Shown piece after piece: positions 24,340-37,113 of a stretch of DNA of 64,000 nt. How positions within the stretch are numbered: position 1 is the first letter of the stretch; the number at the start of each line of letters is the position of its first letter. Made by a program: the position numbers and the translations under genes. The notes beneath the pieces are model-generated. The model had not been told where the DNA came from. It did no database searches and saw only the letters and a list, made by a program, of their open reading frames with translations. The DNA comes from Loxodes magnus (taxonomy: Eukaryota; Ciliophora; Karyorelictea; Loxodida; Loxodidae): positions 1 through 64,000 of the forward strand of contig CAMPDV010001573.1 of the NCBI GenBank assembly GCA_946699065.1. The letters are read 5' to 3'.

Positions 24340-27015
24340 AGAAAATTAATTAATTTGCTAGAGTAAATTAATATTTGAACAAATTAAATCAAATTCAAGT
24401 GTAAGAAAATATAAAGTAAATTGGGTAAATTCTCATTTCTGAGATCTTCTATTTTAAACTTCTAAAGATAGCTAAAGCGATTTTTAAGGTTTGCAAAATA
24501 AGAAAAATAATAAATGATTTGATTTATAATTGGATGGCATCTTTAGAAATGTAAAATAGAAATATAAATTGATATATTTTTTTTAAAAAATAAAAGTCAA
24601 AAAAAATTAAGAAAAATATAAATCTAAAATAACTAAAAATTATTAATAATAATAAAATAATTCCAAATTAAAAAATCTAGTTTGTAAAAAATTCGCTAAT
24701 TATGTGATAGAGTTATAACCAAAACTATGCTAACTTAATGAATAAAAATTATTATAGTTACTAAAAAAAGGAATTTCGTATCTAGGAAGAAAAATGAACT
24801 ACTATTGATAGATGAATATCCATATTTTTTTAGTTCGTATATTCTAAGAGAAACTTAAATTTGCGATCCAAACACTTTCCATATAAAAGATAAGTAATAT
24901 TAGATATTTTAAAATGTATAAAATAGAATTTTTAAATAAAAATGTTAAGAATGGAATTTAGCCAAAAGATTATCTTTAGATTTTGTAAAAATAAAAATAA
25001 CAAGCATATCAATTATCTTAGTTAAAATTAAAAAAGTTTGATAAAAGAAAAATTAAAAAATGGATAATAAAATTTAATTTTTATTAAAAAGATAGCAAAC
25101 TTTAAAAATTGATGCTTTTTTAAGTTATTTGATAATTTTAGTAAAAATTAAATAGAAAATGAGATAATTATGTTTTTTTAATTTAACTTATCTCTTTATA
25201 TAGTTACTAAACATTTAGTTAAATTTAAATAAATTTAAAAAGTTTAAGTTTATATTTTTTAGCATAGATATTCATAAATAAATAAATTTTATTAACTTAA
25301 TATTATTGATCTTTTAGTCTTCATCAAACTATTAAGTTTTAATTCTTTAGATTAAAAAATAATATCCAAAAATATAATATTAGAATGAAAGCTTTTTTAA
25401 ATGTAAATTTACTAAAATGGAAATATAAAAACTAGAAATACAAGAGTTTCCAGAACCATAAAATAAGTGTTCATATATGAGAATTTTTATAATAAAATGA
25501 CATCACAATATTAAATTTTATAATTTTCTGGAAATATCTTTCACTGTGTATTCCATCAATTGGTTTCTTATATTTTTCATCTTTATACAACCTTTTATAA
25601 TTATTTTATAAAATCTTAAATTTTTTTAAGTTGAATGTTTTAAATTATTATTTTCTTAATTAAAAAAATTATTTTACAGATATATACATTTTATTCTTAA
25701 AATTTAAATTTTCTTAAGTTTAAAATAATTTTATTTGTATCTACCTTTAATAAATTTATTACTTTATCTTTTTTAATAATAAAATGTGCCTATCAAGTCT
25801 ATACACATTAAAAAGATAAAAATGTTATATGCAATAACGTTTTTGCTCTTATTTATAATGTTAAACTCTTTTATTTTTCAGATTCTATTTTACATTAAAA
25901 TAAAAGAAAATAATTCATAATTAACTTAAATTATTATTTATAAAATTATAATTTTATAATTTTACTCTTATGATATTATTTAAATTTATTTTTTGCATAC
26001 CTATTTTAAAGAACCTTTAATATCTTTTTTTAATTATTTCTTGCTGATTTTGCTTTTAAGTTAAAAATATTAAAAAATGGAAAATTCTATGATTTTTGAA
26101 TATTTTTTAAATTTTCTGTTTTTATAATATTAAACAATAAGAAGAAAATTAAAATTTAATAATTTTAAAATATAAAGAATTAATTAAAAAATACATTTAA
26201 ACTTATTTTTCTCATTTAAAGCTCTTTATATCTATATTTATAATTAAAATAACTAAATTACTAAAATAATACATTAAGTCTTTGAAAAATATTAAGTTAA
26301 ATTACATAATAATATTTGGTAATAAATGATTTTATTATATAAATTTACTTATTTAAATTTATTATTAAATTTAATAATAAATTTGTTTATAAACTGTTTT
26401 ATATTTTATCTTTTTGCTTTTTTATTTAATCATTTATTTTCAAGTCTTAGATTCAAATTTATGATAGAGAAATTAATTTGTATATGTCAAGTCATTCAAT
26501 TAAAATAATTTTATGTTAATTTTAATTTAAATAGCAATACCATAATAGAACATTAAAGTTTAAGACTTTAATTTTTAAGATAAATTTAAATTGTATCTAA
26601 AGATTAAATTTTCATTAATATTTTGTTTTATATCATTTTATTTAAATTAGAAGCTAAAACTCATTTTTTTAATATCTTCAATTTAATAAAGCTACAAAAG
26701 GAGATTTAGTTCTATATTTTAAATTAAGATTAAGAATCTATAGCTCTTTGCTATAATAATTTTTCATTACAATCTAAGAATCAAAGATTTAGATCATTAT
26801 ATTTTTTTATTTTCTCTAGCTTGGTTTCGATTATTTTTTACGATATTTTTACTTTTTGCTTTTGTTAGAAAAATAAAGTTAAAAGATATTTATTTTATAT
26901 TTTGATTTTATCTCCAGTTGAATCATTTAGATAAACTTATAGCTTTTTACATTAATATATCAAAGTATTTTATGGTTGAAACTTTCTTTTAATTAAAAAT
27001 TTTATTTTATCCTTA
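24340..27015. other. A+T-rich intergenic region, 2.7 kb
   Basis: Mostly A/T homopolymer-rich DNA. The short ORF at 26326-26508 is hydrophobic but isolated, and I do not call it. Faint protein-like stretches occur towards the right end, next to the decayed family P copy. Confidence 0.5.
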
Positions 27016-27017
27016 AG

Positions 27018-27545
27018 TTATGGATGTATTTCAAATGAACTACTACTGTTACACTATTAATTCTTATTTACTTTTATACATTTTTTTAATATTTTACCTA
27101 TTATTCCCTCTAAAAACTAAAAATTTAGCTCTAATAATCGTTCATTTTATTTTACTATTATTAAAGTAAATCGGATAATTAATTAATGAATATAAAATTT
27201 TCAATAGATATGAGACTAAATTGGTTGAGCTCAACTTCGTTTTCTTTTTCGTTTTTTTAATTTATTTATTCTAAAATTCCCTTTTTTATTTTTTAATTTA
27301 ATATTTTGCAGCATTCCACGATAGAGTTGATTGGAAGAATATATTAAGATAATATTTTTAGATACTCCATAAAATAAATTTGTCTAGATATAGGATACTT
27401 TTAATATAAAATTAGTTATTATAATTTTTTGTCTAAATAATCAATTTTGTTGATCATCCAATTGTAGGTGCATCAAATTAAAGAATGAACATTTAAAATT
27501 TGCTTCTATATAAATTTTATAGTTAATACTAATTAAATAATTAAG
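27018..27545 (+). pseudogene. remnant of a family P membrane protein
   Basis: A plus frame from ATG at 27018 reads LLLLKQIGQLINEYKIFNRY, matching FFIKIIGQLIIKSKYFRRY of the intact gene, followed by hydrophobic segments. Further on, FVDHPIVGAS corresponds to the LVDCKGFPIVS region. The N-terminal third and C-terminus are not recognisable and the frame is not consistent at the end, so this is a much older, decayed copy. Confidence 0.5.
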
Positions 27546-27549
27546 AGAA

Positions 27550-29262
27550 CAAACAAAAAATATATAAATAATAAAATATTTTTAATTAAAAAAGTTAAAT
27601 TTGATCTAATGAACTGCTTATTAAGTATATTCTTTTCATTTTATAATAGAAATAATATAAGGAATATCATAACCATATTAAGGATTTAGTATGAATAAAA
27701 AAATAGTTTTTTAAATTTAACGTTTTAAGAATTTATAATTAAAAATAATTAAAAATAAAAGATATATTTGCTTTTTATAATGAAAACTTTTTCTAAGGAT
27801 ATTTAAAATTTAATTTTTTATTATTTTAAATTTGATAATTAAATATAAATTTTCATTAGTGGATTTACTTGAAATAATATAGATTTAAATAATTTAATAA
27901 TATCAAAAAATTAATATTATAAATGTATTTATAAAATAAATTAAATATCATTGATTAATATTAAGTTAAAATATTTCTATTTATCAAATGAATATGCTTT
28001 AAATAAATATTTATTAGAAAATTTAGTTATTTTTTATTTCTTTTTACTAAGATTAAAATTAATAGTGTTAATTAATAAAATATTTATTAACAATCTTTTT
28101 TCTTTAATTGCTTCTTGATAACATTTTTTGAGTGTTTATGAAATATTTTTTTAGTTATTTAAAAAAATGGAAACTTAAATTTTTGAGCGTAAAATTTAAG
28201 TATTTAATTTTTTTTATTTAATTTTATTTATTGTAAAGTAAACTATAATCTCAAGAATTATTTTTCTTTTCATATATTTTTTATGTAAAATGTATTTTTA
28301 AAATTGCACTTTAATAAATATTCAACGATAGCACTAATTATATCTTTAGATTTTTTATTATAATATATTTAAATATAATATTTATTTTATATAATATGAA
28401 TATGCTTATTTTATTTTAATCAATAAAATGTTTATCTCTACTTGAAATAATATTAAATTATTATAAATTAATTTCGATACAAATCAGTAATAAATTATAT
28501 TATTTAATATTTTTTAATTTTAAATTCTTTAAAAATTCTTTACTTTTTTAATATTTTTAATTTTATCTCTTTTAGGATAAAATTTTCAAATTTAAGAAAT
28601 ATTTATTAGAATAATTTAACCTTTCGAATTTCTAGAATTGTTCCTAGTTTAATTTATTATCTTAAACTTTGTTTTCCGCATGCAACTATTTGTAAAAATT
28701 ATAATTTTTATATTTTTTAGTTATATATATTTAGATTAATTACTTTGTTATTATAATTTTTTATATTTAATAAAAAAGAATTAATATCATAACTTTTAAT
28801 ATTATGAGAACTTTTAAACTAAATAAAAGGACTAAATACATTTTAAATATAAAGAATTTAAAGAGTTATGTTCGATTTTAATTAAGAATTTATAAGCATT
28901 TGAAGAGCTAAAAAATGATTTAATAATAACATTTTTTAATTTTAAAGTTCTTAAAGCTATTATTTAATTAAATTTTAATTGTGTGTTGATAACTATTTAA
29001 ATAATTAAATTTATTTTTAAATTTTATCATAAATTAAAAAATCTAAATAGTTTTCTTATTTAATTACATTTTATAAATATTAGGAATAAATAAATTCCAA
29101 ATAAAAGTTTCTCTTGTCTTTATTACTAAGCAATTTTGATTTGCTGGTATATCTTTTTTAACTATTATAAGATTATTATTTTGACTCTAATTATTTTAAC
29201 TAAATTATTTTTAAACTTATTTTCTTTTAAATTTTTACTTTTAGTTATAATATATTAAAATA
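27550..29262. other. A+T-rich intergenic region
   Basis: No gene or repeat recognised. Confidence 0.55.
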
Positions 29263-29264
29263 AT

Positions 29265-29269
29265 AAAAA
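29265..29269 (-). terminator. pol III T5 terminator of tRNA-Leu
   Basis: Five T on the minus strand immediately after the discriminator base. Confidence 0.8.
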
Positions 29270-29349
29270 TGACAGCGGTGGGATTTGAACCCACGCCCCG
29301 GAAGACTAGCACCTGAAGCTAGCGCCTTAGACCACTCGGCCACGCTGTC
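29270..29349 (-). tRNA. tRNA-Leu(CAG)
   Basis: On minus: acceptor GACAGCG pairs with CGCTGTC; D arm GCCGAGTGGTCTAAGGC; anticodon stem CTAGC/GCTAG around loop TTCAGGT (anticodon CAG); an extended variable arm TCTTCCGGGGC typical of Leu; T arm GTGGG TTCAAAT CCCAC; discriminator A at 29270. The A-box (TGGCCGAGTGG) and B-box (GGTTCAAATCC) are intact and there is no intron. A T5 pol III terminator lies at 29265-29269. It is the only G+C-rich island for several kb. Confidence 0.97.
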
Positions 29350-29354
29350 TTATA

Positions 29355-29990
29355 CATTCATATTACATTACCTTTTAAACAGATATTATATTTAAGCTAT
29401 ATTTACAATTATTAAATTTTACATCTCTTAACTTAAAATTCACTTGCAAAATTAAAAATAATTCCTAAATTGAAAATATAAAACCTATACTTACTAAAAT
29501 TATTAAAGTATTAATTTATTTTAAAAATAACTAAATGCTTATTTCATATCTTTATCCTCATATTAATTTTAGAACTCTTATTTTTAACTTATTTCTTCAT
29601 CATTGTTATATATTGCAAATTTATTTCTTAAATTATTTGTTTATTTCCTGAAATTAAATTTGATGTAGGTAAAATATTAATCTATTTTCAATTTTCTTAT
29701 TTATTTATATAAAATATATTAGTTATACAAAAGCTTTCATTTTGCATTCTTTCCTTATGCTATTTCTAAGTATTTAATTTATTTAAATACTTTTAGATTC
29801 TAAATTTTTAGTAATTATAATGTTTTTAAAAAACTAGCTTATCACTATTTTATTATTTCCAAGGCTTTATTTAATTAATGTTTTTAAGCTTTTAGAAAAT
29901 CGCGAAAGATAAAAATTTATTTATCTTAAAATAATAAAAAAGAAAATTAAACTAATATGCTTATATTTTATGCTTAGATTTTCTAAATAA
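29355..29990. other. A+T-rich intergenic region
   Basis: Nothing recognised between the tRNA and the kelch gene. Confidence 0.55.
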
Positions 29991-29996
29991 GTTATT

Positions 29997-30994
29997 TCAT
30001 TGCTTTACTTTTAGCAACAACTCAGTGTTCAAAGTTACTAAATCAATTTTCATCACATAGTAATAATTTTGATCTTGAATTTATGAGTACATCCAACTGT
30101 ATCCAATATTATTCAAAGTTTTGACTGAAGACATGCGAACACAACCCTCTGGAATATATTTACATGTTGTTCTATTACTTTCTAATTTATAGATTCTATT
30201 TGAATATTATAAAGATTCTTTATTGAAACCTCCTAATATTACAAGAGGCTCTAAAACGATTGCTGGAAGAAGAGTAGACACAGGCAGATTTCCTTATTCG
30301 ATTCACTTATCATTCTTAACATTATATTTCAGAATTGCTTTTATAGTTCTTTTGCTTATTCCTCCAAACAAGTAAATATTTTCTTCTTAGTTGTCTGTCT
30401 ACAGAGTTTATCCGCTGATTTCAAAAGGCATTTATGAGCAAAGTATCCATCCAGTATCATTACTTAAATTTAGCTTTTCAACTGATTTTAATTAAATACT
30501 TTAATTAACATTTCCACCTGCAACATATAAAAATCCTTATACTGCTTCAATTCCAAAATCATATCTTTCTTAGTTCAAATCACTCATTTTTGCGCATTTT
30601 CCATTTTAGCCTAATTATCAAGTAGTTTTAGCAACCTTTTACTCAACTTCACCTCCAACTAAATATATTTTATTCTAGTAATCAACGCTTCCAAAGCAAA
30701 AAGGTACTTTCTAATCAATCAAAACTTATTTCATTTCTTCAGCTTCAATATCAAACATAAGTAGCTTTATTTTTGCCTAGAAAATGTATTTATATACTTA
30801 GATTATCTTTATGACACTCTCGTTACAATCTCCCAAGTTTCTGCATGAGAACTGTTGTTTTTCTCTTCTTCTTGTTCTAATTGAGCAATAGATTATCTCA
30901 ATATATCTAAGTTTTATTATACAACATAGTTATTAGAAAATAACTAGAATACTTCTCTTAATAGTTTTATCAATTTTTCTTTCTTTTCTTCCAT
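29997..30994 (-). CDS. kelch-repeat protein with N-terminal coiled coil
   Basis: Starts at ATG 30994 (MEEKKEKLIKLLREVFQLF) with about 50 residues of coiled coil (ILRQSIAQLEQEEEKNN). The reading then shifts frame around 30820 and continues QFSCRNLGDCNESVIKI and MFDIEAEEMKQ into about four kelch-type beta repeats: NKIYLVGG, GFLYVAGG, ENIYLFGG and PLVILGG, each with GG and downstream Tyr/Trp. Trp in KNDKWIEQG is encoded by TGA; the stop is TGA 29999-29997. The beta-propeller probably serves protein binding. It is divergent from the family T gene that starts 627 bases to the right. The frame change sits near a short A-run and may be an assembly indel or a small intron. Confidence 0.75.
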
Positions 30995-30999
30995 TTTAT

Positions 31000-31618
31000 T
31001 TATCTCTTAAAATCCCATATTTTCAAACGAAATATATATTTAAAGGTTTTTCATAATGCAAACAGAAATAGTTTATTAAATAAATCTTAGGAGACATACT
31101 AGAACTACATTAATATATTATAATCTTTATATTTAATTTATTATTTTGCTATATATATTTCCTTTTTTATACATCCTAATATGCTTCCTAAAGATACTCT
31201 AAATTCTAAATATCTCTAGTCATCATGAGAGAAAAATTAAAAAGTATTAATGAGAAAGCTAGAAATCAAAGATTTTAAATGTGGAATACACTTATTGAAA
31301 TAGACCTGAAATAGGCAATTTTTTAAATAGCTTGTGGCAATTTTTTTAGAACTCTGATAATTTACGAAATATCTCAATAAATATTAAGAAAACGCTACCA
31401 ATTTATTCAATCACATACGAAAGAATAAACCTAATATAAAAATCAAGTATATTGATTTACCAAATTCTCAAAATGCCATTAAAAACGAAGTCAACTCTAT
31501 TTCTTGCTTAATGAGATTTGATAAGTATATTGAATATATTAGACGTAGAATTTAAAAATGGTATGCTTGTATATTTAATTTCCTTAAATTATCAATAAAT
31601 AAAAGATAATCAAAAGTA
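31000..31618. other. bidirectional intergenic region
   Basis: Lies between divergent kelch and family T starts, so it should hold both promoters; no motif is clear. Confidence 0.4.
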
Positions 31619-31620
31619 AA

Positions 31621-34023
31621 ATGTCGTTAAGTCTTATAAGCTATTTAGATATTTATCCTACACAAATCTCTTTGTAATACAAGAGAACTAGAGGGTTCTA
31701 TACGACCTTTGGAGCTTGCTTATCCATATGCACATATGTACTCTTAATCCTTGCTTTTATAAATATGGGATGAGATATGATGTTTAGAAAGAATCCAAAC
31801 GTTTCTTATTAGACATTATAGTAAGAAAATAGACCTTGACATTATATTGGAATTAATAATTACAGCTTTTCATTTGTCTTATCGAATAACATTAATAGCA
31901 TTTTTCTTTCACCTTCTTATTTTACCTTTGAAGCTAAATATATAAAAAAGGATTTTCTTAACTTTTCTTATCCGAATATTTCTACAAAGTAATGCAATCT
32001 AAGTAATTTCAAAGGCTTAGAAGCATAATATAATAAGCCAAGTGAAAATCTTAATCTAAATACCTGTTTGGACTTAGAGAGTTTTGAATTAGGAGGGTAT
32101 TATAATGAAGATTAGATGAGTGGAATATAGATAAAACTATAAATGTGCTAAAATTCTACAACGTCAAATGTTAAATGCGCTCCACTAGAAGAGATTGAAA
32201 AAATTGTTCAAGGAGGCCTTTACTTTTTTATATATTTCACTGATAAAATTATCGATATTTAAAACTATGATAATCCTATATAAAACAAGTTCAGTGGCTT
32301 CTTTTGAATGCTTGATATTTATACTTACAAGTTGACTAACATCTTTTTTAAGTCAGTAGAAGTAGAAACTGATAGTGGCTTTATTATAGAGGATTTGCAG
32401 ATTGCACGAGATGTTATAATAGAAAAGAGCTAAGTAGATTCAATTTCAAACAATAAGCTAGACAATCCTTATATTTTTGAACTTGATATATTTTCCTTTG
32501 ATAATGTTGTTTAGTATAAGAGAAGATACAAAAAGATCTAAGATGTAATCTCACAAATTGGTGGTGTTCTGAGTATAATAATTATAGCATGCTAGTTTAT
32601 GGTAAAAATCTATTCGAAGTTTGCTTTGGCATATATATTTGTTAATGATATTTTCGATATTTAAGATTCTGCAGGAAGTGAAGGTGAAAAAGAAGCTAGT
32701 GAAAGAGATTAAATCAACAAAATCAATTCTATCCAAAGAGTAGAGGATTTTGCTTAGGTGTCTAAGGAGAAGGCTGAAAATGAGAAAGGACAAGAGTATT
32801 TTTAAGAAAATTCGGAGTTCAAAAACGCTCTCAAAAAACAGACGAACAAATAAACAGCAATAGTAGCTCCTTATTCAGATGAGAAAGAAACTCACTTATA
32901 GATAGAAAACGAAATTAAAGCAACTTATTAATTAAGTCAAAGCTATGATTTTAATAGCCAACAACCTACTAGTAAAGAAAATAAACTAATTGTGCTTGGA
33001 CCAAAAGAGAATTTGATAGAAATGAAGTAAATGGAAGAAACTTCAAGTAACTAACTTGAAAAAACTTTTGGTGATACTTTAGATTCTAGCCGAAAATTGA
33101 ATGAAACTTAAAATTTAATACCATTAAATTCAATCATTACAGAAGAAAAGGATTAACTTTAAAAATCACAGCGAGAGAATATTAAGAAAAATTGCGAAGA
33201 AATGAGTCAAGAAAAAAACTTAAAAGCAAGCTAGAAGGTTATATCATCTTCTTTTTAAGATAAATAGAATCAAAGTTATACATTAAATATTAGAAAGGCA
33301 AACGAATAAATGAACTAGTATTTGAAAAATAAAACATAAAAAGCAGATAACCTGAAATTAAATTTTTTCAAATACTATTTTTATGAATTTATTAGTATAT
33401 TCAAAAAAACGAAACATCAATAAAAATTTAAAAAGAAAAAACGAAGGGAAATTGAAGCTTTTGATAAAGCAAGAGAGACTTTGTATGATTATTTAGAAGC
33501 AAACTTTTTAGTTAAAAAGATGATTGAAATTGATAAGTTAAAAGCCATCTTCTTTAATGAGGAACAATTAGTAGTTTTTAACTATATATCTAAACCAAAA
33601 ATAAAAATTTAAAAATCAGTTTCCCAAAGCAAAAATGACTTCACTTTGACTCCATCTCTAACTTACAACAAAGACGCTTGAGAGTAAAACTATAGAAACA
33701 TAAAAGAGTTGGAAAAAGTTTTTGCATTCTGTAATGAAGTTACCAATAAAAAATAAGTAAATCCAGTAGATTTGAAATTATATAACTTGTTAGATAAACA
33801 AATTCTCAAATACGTAGAAGTGGAAAAACTTAATAAATCTTAACATTAATAAAGATTTATTTCTTAATAAATATAAAATAAATATAAAATAATTATTTAA
33901 GATATATCTCTTTAAATAATATTTCAAGTATATATAAGTATTTAATATAGTATGATCAACTTTTATTATATTTAAGAATAAAATTGTTGGTGTATTTGTT
34001 TTAGTATTTTTATAAGTTAATGA
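31621..34023 (+). CDS. family T two-TM membrane protein, copy 1
   Basis: ATG at 31621: MSLSLISYLDIYPTQISLQY, then GFYTTFGACLSICTYVLLIL (TM1, about residues 28-52). A luminal or extracellular domain follows, with RPWHYIG (Trp as TGA), SYFTFEAKY, CxNSTTSNxKCAP and NPIQNKFSG. TM2 is at about residue 318 (GGVLSIIIIACQFMV), then a cytosolic tail of over 400 residues rich in Gln/Lys/Glu, with EANFLVKKMIEIDKLKAIFF and FNYISKPKIK conserved in copies 2 and 3. The copies' shared end (YVEVE) is reached at about 33830, but here no TGA follows until 34021-34023; TAA TAA codons fill the gap. I recognise this as a ciliate-type two-TM family but cannot assign a function. Confidence 0.8.
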
Positions 34024-34350
34024 AAGTGCTTTTTTATAAAAATCTAGAAGGTTTTGAAAATAAACAATTACGAAATAAGTTAAGTAAACTTAAGAGTAGT
34101 GTTAGTTTTGTATCATTTCGGCTCAATATTAAGAGAACTCTGATTGGAAAAAGAATTGGAGGGAAATAATCTGAGATATTGTGCAGTTTTAGTAGAAAAT
34201 TTAAGATTGAAAGTTATTAGAATTTAATTTCTAGATTAATAACTATAGAGTTATTATTATACTATGATATTCCGTTGAAATAAAACAAAAAAAGAATAAC
34301 AAAATGGAGAAAATATATTGCTGAAAAGAAATAAAATATTATGATTTTAA

Positions 34351-35177
34351 ATGGATCCTAAGAAATAACCAACTAAAACCTAATATGACATCAATTAATA
34401 AAGCCCCCTCCTTGAAATTTACTCTTTAGAAACAGAAAACAGAAAGATATAGCAGCAATTCTAAGACTTAAATTAGTGAATCAATTCTCTAACTTATACT
34501 ATACAGTAACTATAAAATGAAAACCAACGATTAAAAACGGAATTAAACATCAAGGCCTTAACGTCTCGATTTAACTAAGAATTAGAAAGAGCAGCAAAAA
34601 TAAAAGAAATTAATAATTAGAATAATTCTGAATAGCTTCTTTTCTTTCGCAATGATCCTATTGATGTAGAATAACAGAATCAAAAACTTTTAGAATCAGA
34701 AAAAAAAGTTATAAATATCAAAAAATAAGTCACGATGCGAAGAATCGCAAGTAAAGATGTTTCTACTGTTTTAAGACGAAACATATATATATAAACTGCA
34801 GATAAATTCAGAAAAAAAAATTAGAATTAAAAATACAAATTTTTGATAAAAAAACCAAATTATACTGCACTGCAAACAGAGAAGTATTTGATAGAAAAAT
34901 ATACAATGGAGATCAGTTTTTAGAAGATATTACTAATGCTTCTGAGAGAAGGATTTTATTAATGTTTGGAAAAGACTGAAATTAAGGCAAGATTCCAATC
35001 ATAAAGAAGAGACAAGTCACAATAAATAAATATGTAATTGATGAAATTGTTCCTGAAAAATAAAATACGGAAAAATTATTAGCAACATTTAGACTATCCA
35101 TAATTAACCAATAAAGGTAGACATTACGCTAATTCATTGTTCTTATTACTATAATTTACGAATATATCTACTGGTGA
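34351..35177 (+). CDS. coiled-coil protein, unrecognised (one frame change at an A9 run)
   Basis: ATG at 34351: MDPKKQPTKTQYDINQQSPL, then a coiled coil (ENRKIQQQFQDLNQ; LQNENQRLKTELNIKALTSR) and TMRRIASKDVSTVLRRN. At 34811-34819 (nine A) the coherent reading moves to another frame: KLELKIQIFDKKTKLYC, then NASERRILLMFGKDWNQGKI, ending with a hydrophobic tail FIVLITIIYEYIYW and TGA at 35175-35177. The join at the A-run is best explained by one missing or extra A. A short C-terminal hydrophobic anchor is possible. It lies between family T copy 1 and the small Cys-containing gene. Confidence 0.6.
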
Positions 35178-35179
35178 TT

Positions 35180-35765
35180 AAATTTATTTCTAGATTATCT
35201 AAATATATACACTTGATCTTACTAACCTTTTTGTTTCCTTATTTTTACTATTTTTACTATTTTTAATAAGAATAAATAAATAAATAAAAATAAAGCCTAA
35301 AATATATTTTTTATTAAAAGAAATATCTAAAAACTGTAGAAGCATTTTTATATTTTATAATATCAGATTAAAATTATAATATGGTTTAGTTATCTAAAAT
35401 ATAAAAAGGAAATATTTAAATAATAAATTTCCAGTTTGTACCTTCAATTTAATCTATAATAATCATTATTTTAAACTTGTTCAAAAATAAATATATTTAA
35501 TAGTAAAATATTACCTTAAATTTATATAATTAATTATAATATAAATTATCTATCTTTAAGTTATCCAATTAAATTTTAATCTATTTTAATTTTAATTAAA
35601 AATATAGAAATATAGTAATATTGAGAGTATAATACTTAAATAATTTAAAATATTTATCTAGTATCTTTTCAATATATTTCTTAAGATTTTTTTAAATTAG
35701 TTAAATAAATTTACTATTATTGCAAAATTTAATTTTAAGTGATTAAATTATTTTCTGTTAAGTAT
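35180..35765. other. A+T-rich intergenic region
   Basis: Nothing recognised. Confidence 0.5.
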
Positions 35766-35769
35766 ATTA

Positions 35770-36333
35770 TAATAAATTAATTTAATCAATTATTATGCTA
35801 CCACTATTATTAGGATCACAATTATTAGTAAAATAAATCAAGTTTTATTGTTTGTAATAGTATGAAATGATTCTAGTTTAACCTGGTCGCTTTGATCCAC
35901 ATTTTCTTTATTTCTTTTTCCTTCGTTGGATTATATTATTTCCATTTCCATTTTTAGAATCAAAATTGAATAATTTCTTTTAATATTCTTGAAGTTCTTT
36001 AAGAAGGCTGGAGTTAAAGGGGATAATAAGAGTACCAGTTATTGTGCTAAATGGCAAAGTCGAATTAAATTCTTCTAAATAATAATTATAGTTGATCATA
36101 GTCTATTCTTTAGTTATTTTTCAATTCCTGCTCAGATTAGCGACATGGAAAGATCGAAGGACTCTGAGATCTGGATTTCAGTACCAATTAGTCAGCATCT
36201 CGTACTCTTAGAGAGAATTCTCAAATAAAAAACTAATCATACAAAGGGCACATCCTTACTTATCAGTGGTGGTATCTATTTCGAGAGCACTTTAAATGTA
36301 ATCTACAATACCAAAAATAGGGTACTAGAGCAT
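35770..36333 (-). CDS. small Cys-containing protein, paralogue of the gene at 58.0 kb
   Basis: Minus frame from ATG at 36333: MLQYPIFGIVDYIQSALEID, then KQGCALCMISFLFENSLQEY and NYYLEEFNSTLPF, KELQEYQKKLFNFDSKN, a basic stretch IIQRRKKKQRK and finally NNCDPNNSG. It aligns with 58027-58560: FNFYPEEFISTTTF, RKELQELEIEVNHFDFKE and NHSNPNNDG. The C-terminal end is uncertain because no TGA follows for a long way; I stop at the end of similarity. Conservation of both protein and DNA between the two loci supports a real gene. No known domain. Confidence 0.45.
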
Positions 36334-36424
36334 ATTATTCATTTTCAATTATTATATATATAATAAATAATTATTAGTTTAGTAGTATTAAACCATTTCT
36401 AATTTCGTCAATTTTTTAATTTTA

Positions 36425-36858
36425 TTATGATAATAAATTAATATCGGCTGAGGTCAGGAGAACTAGTAGGTAATCTTGTGCAGCGTATGCTGCATTGTGA
36501 GTAAACTCACACTAGATGCCATTAAGGGGAAGGGTAGACAAGCTAGAAAGAGATAAGCCTAATTTACTCGAGGATTCTTGCTAGCAGTATGAATTTTTGC
36601 TGACGGACCTTCTAAATAATGACTTTTTTAAATAATTCTTATATGGATCTTGTTCAAGAAGACAGGAACATTTGGTTCAAGATTCAAGAATAATCTCTAA
36701 TAAGTAGGTTTCCTATTTGGAGAAGCTGATGTGATTCATTGGAAAGCTAAAATTATAACAAAAAGTATAGGAACATTTTTCTTAATATTAATTATTAATA
36801 TTGAAAGAGCTGCTAGCCAACGAGATGCTACGCACTCTATAATAATATTTATTTATTC
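36425..36858 (+). mobile_element. SINE-like element, second type, with LINE-type tail
   Basis: Begins near CGGCTGAGGTCAGG and contains GTGCAG, TAGATGCCA, GATAAGCCT and GAGGATTCT. These are shared in order with about 110 bases of 58036-58150. It ends GAGCTGCTAGCCAACGAG plus the ATGCTACGCACTCT hairpin and TTTA repeats, like the LINE and SINE copies a and b. The body is unrelated to copies a and b. It may be a SINE built from, or having captured, a stretch of a small gene. Confidence 0.6.
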
Positions 36859-36861
36859 TAA

Positions 36862-37110
36862 AAATAATTTAATTTAGTTTAAATTTTTACTTTTTTATTT
36901 ATATTTTCTTTATTATTTTCTTGACATTGCTGTTTTCTTTTATGCATATTAAATTATTTTTATTTTTTATGTAATTAGAGTAGTGATCTAAGTTTAATTA
37001 ATTTACATTTACTTTTTTATTGACTATAAAGAGTTTTTATATAAACATTCTAGAAAAGGGTTCTTATTAATATATTAAATAAGATTTAAATTGCTTTATT
37101 TCATAATAAT
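36862..37110. other. A+T-rich gap upstream of kelch gene
   Basis: Nothing specific seen. Confidence 0.4.
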
Positions 37111-37113
37111 AAA

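Noticed and set aside
26326-26508. 60-residue hydrophobic ORF
   Set aside because: Isolated in A+T-rich DNA, with no similarity to the nearby family P motifs; composition alone explains it.
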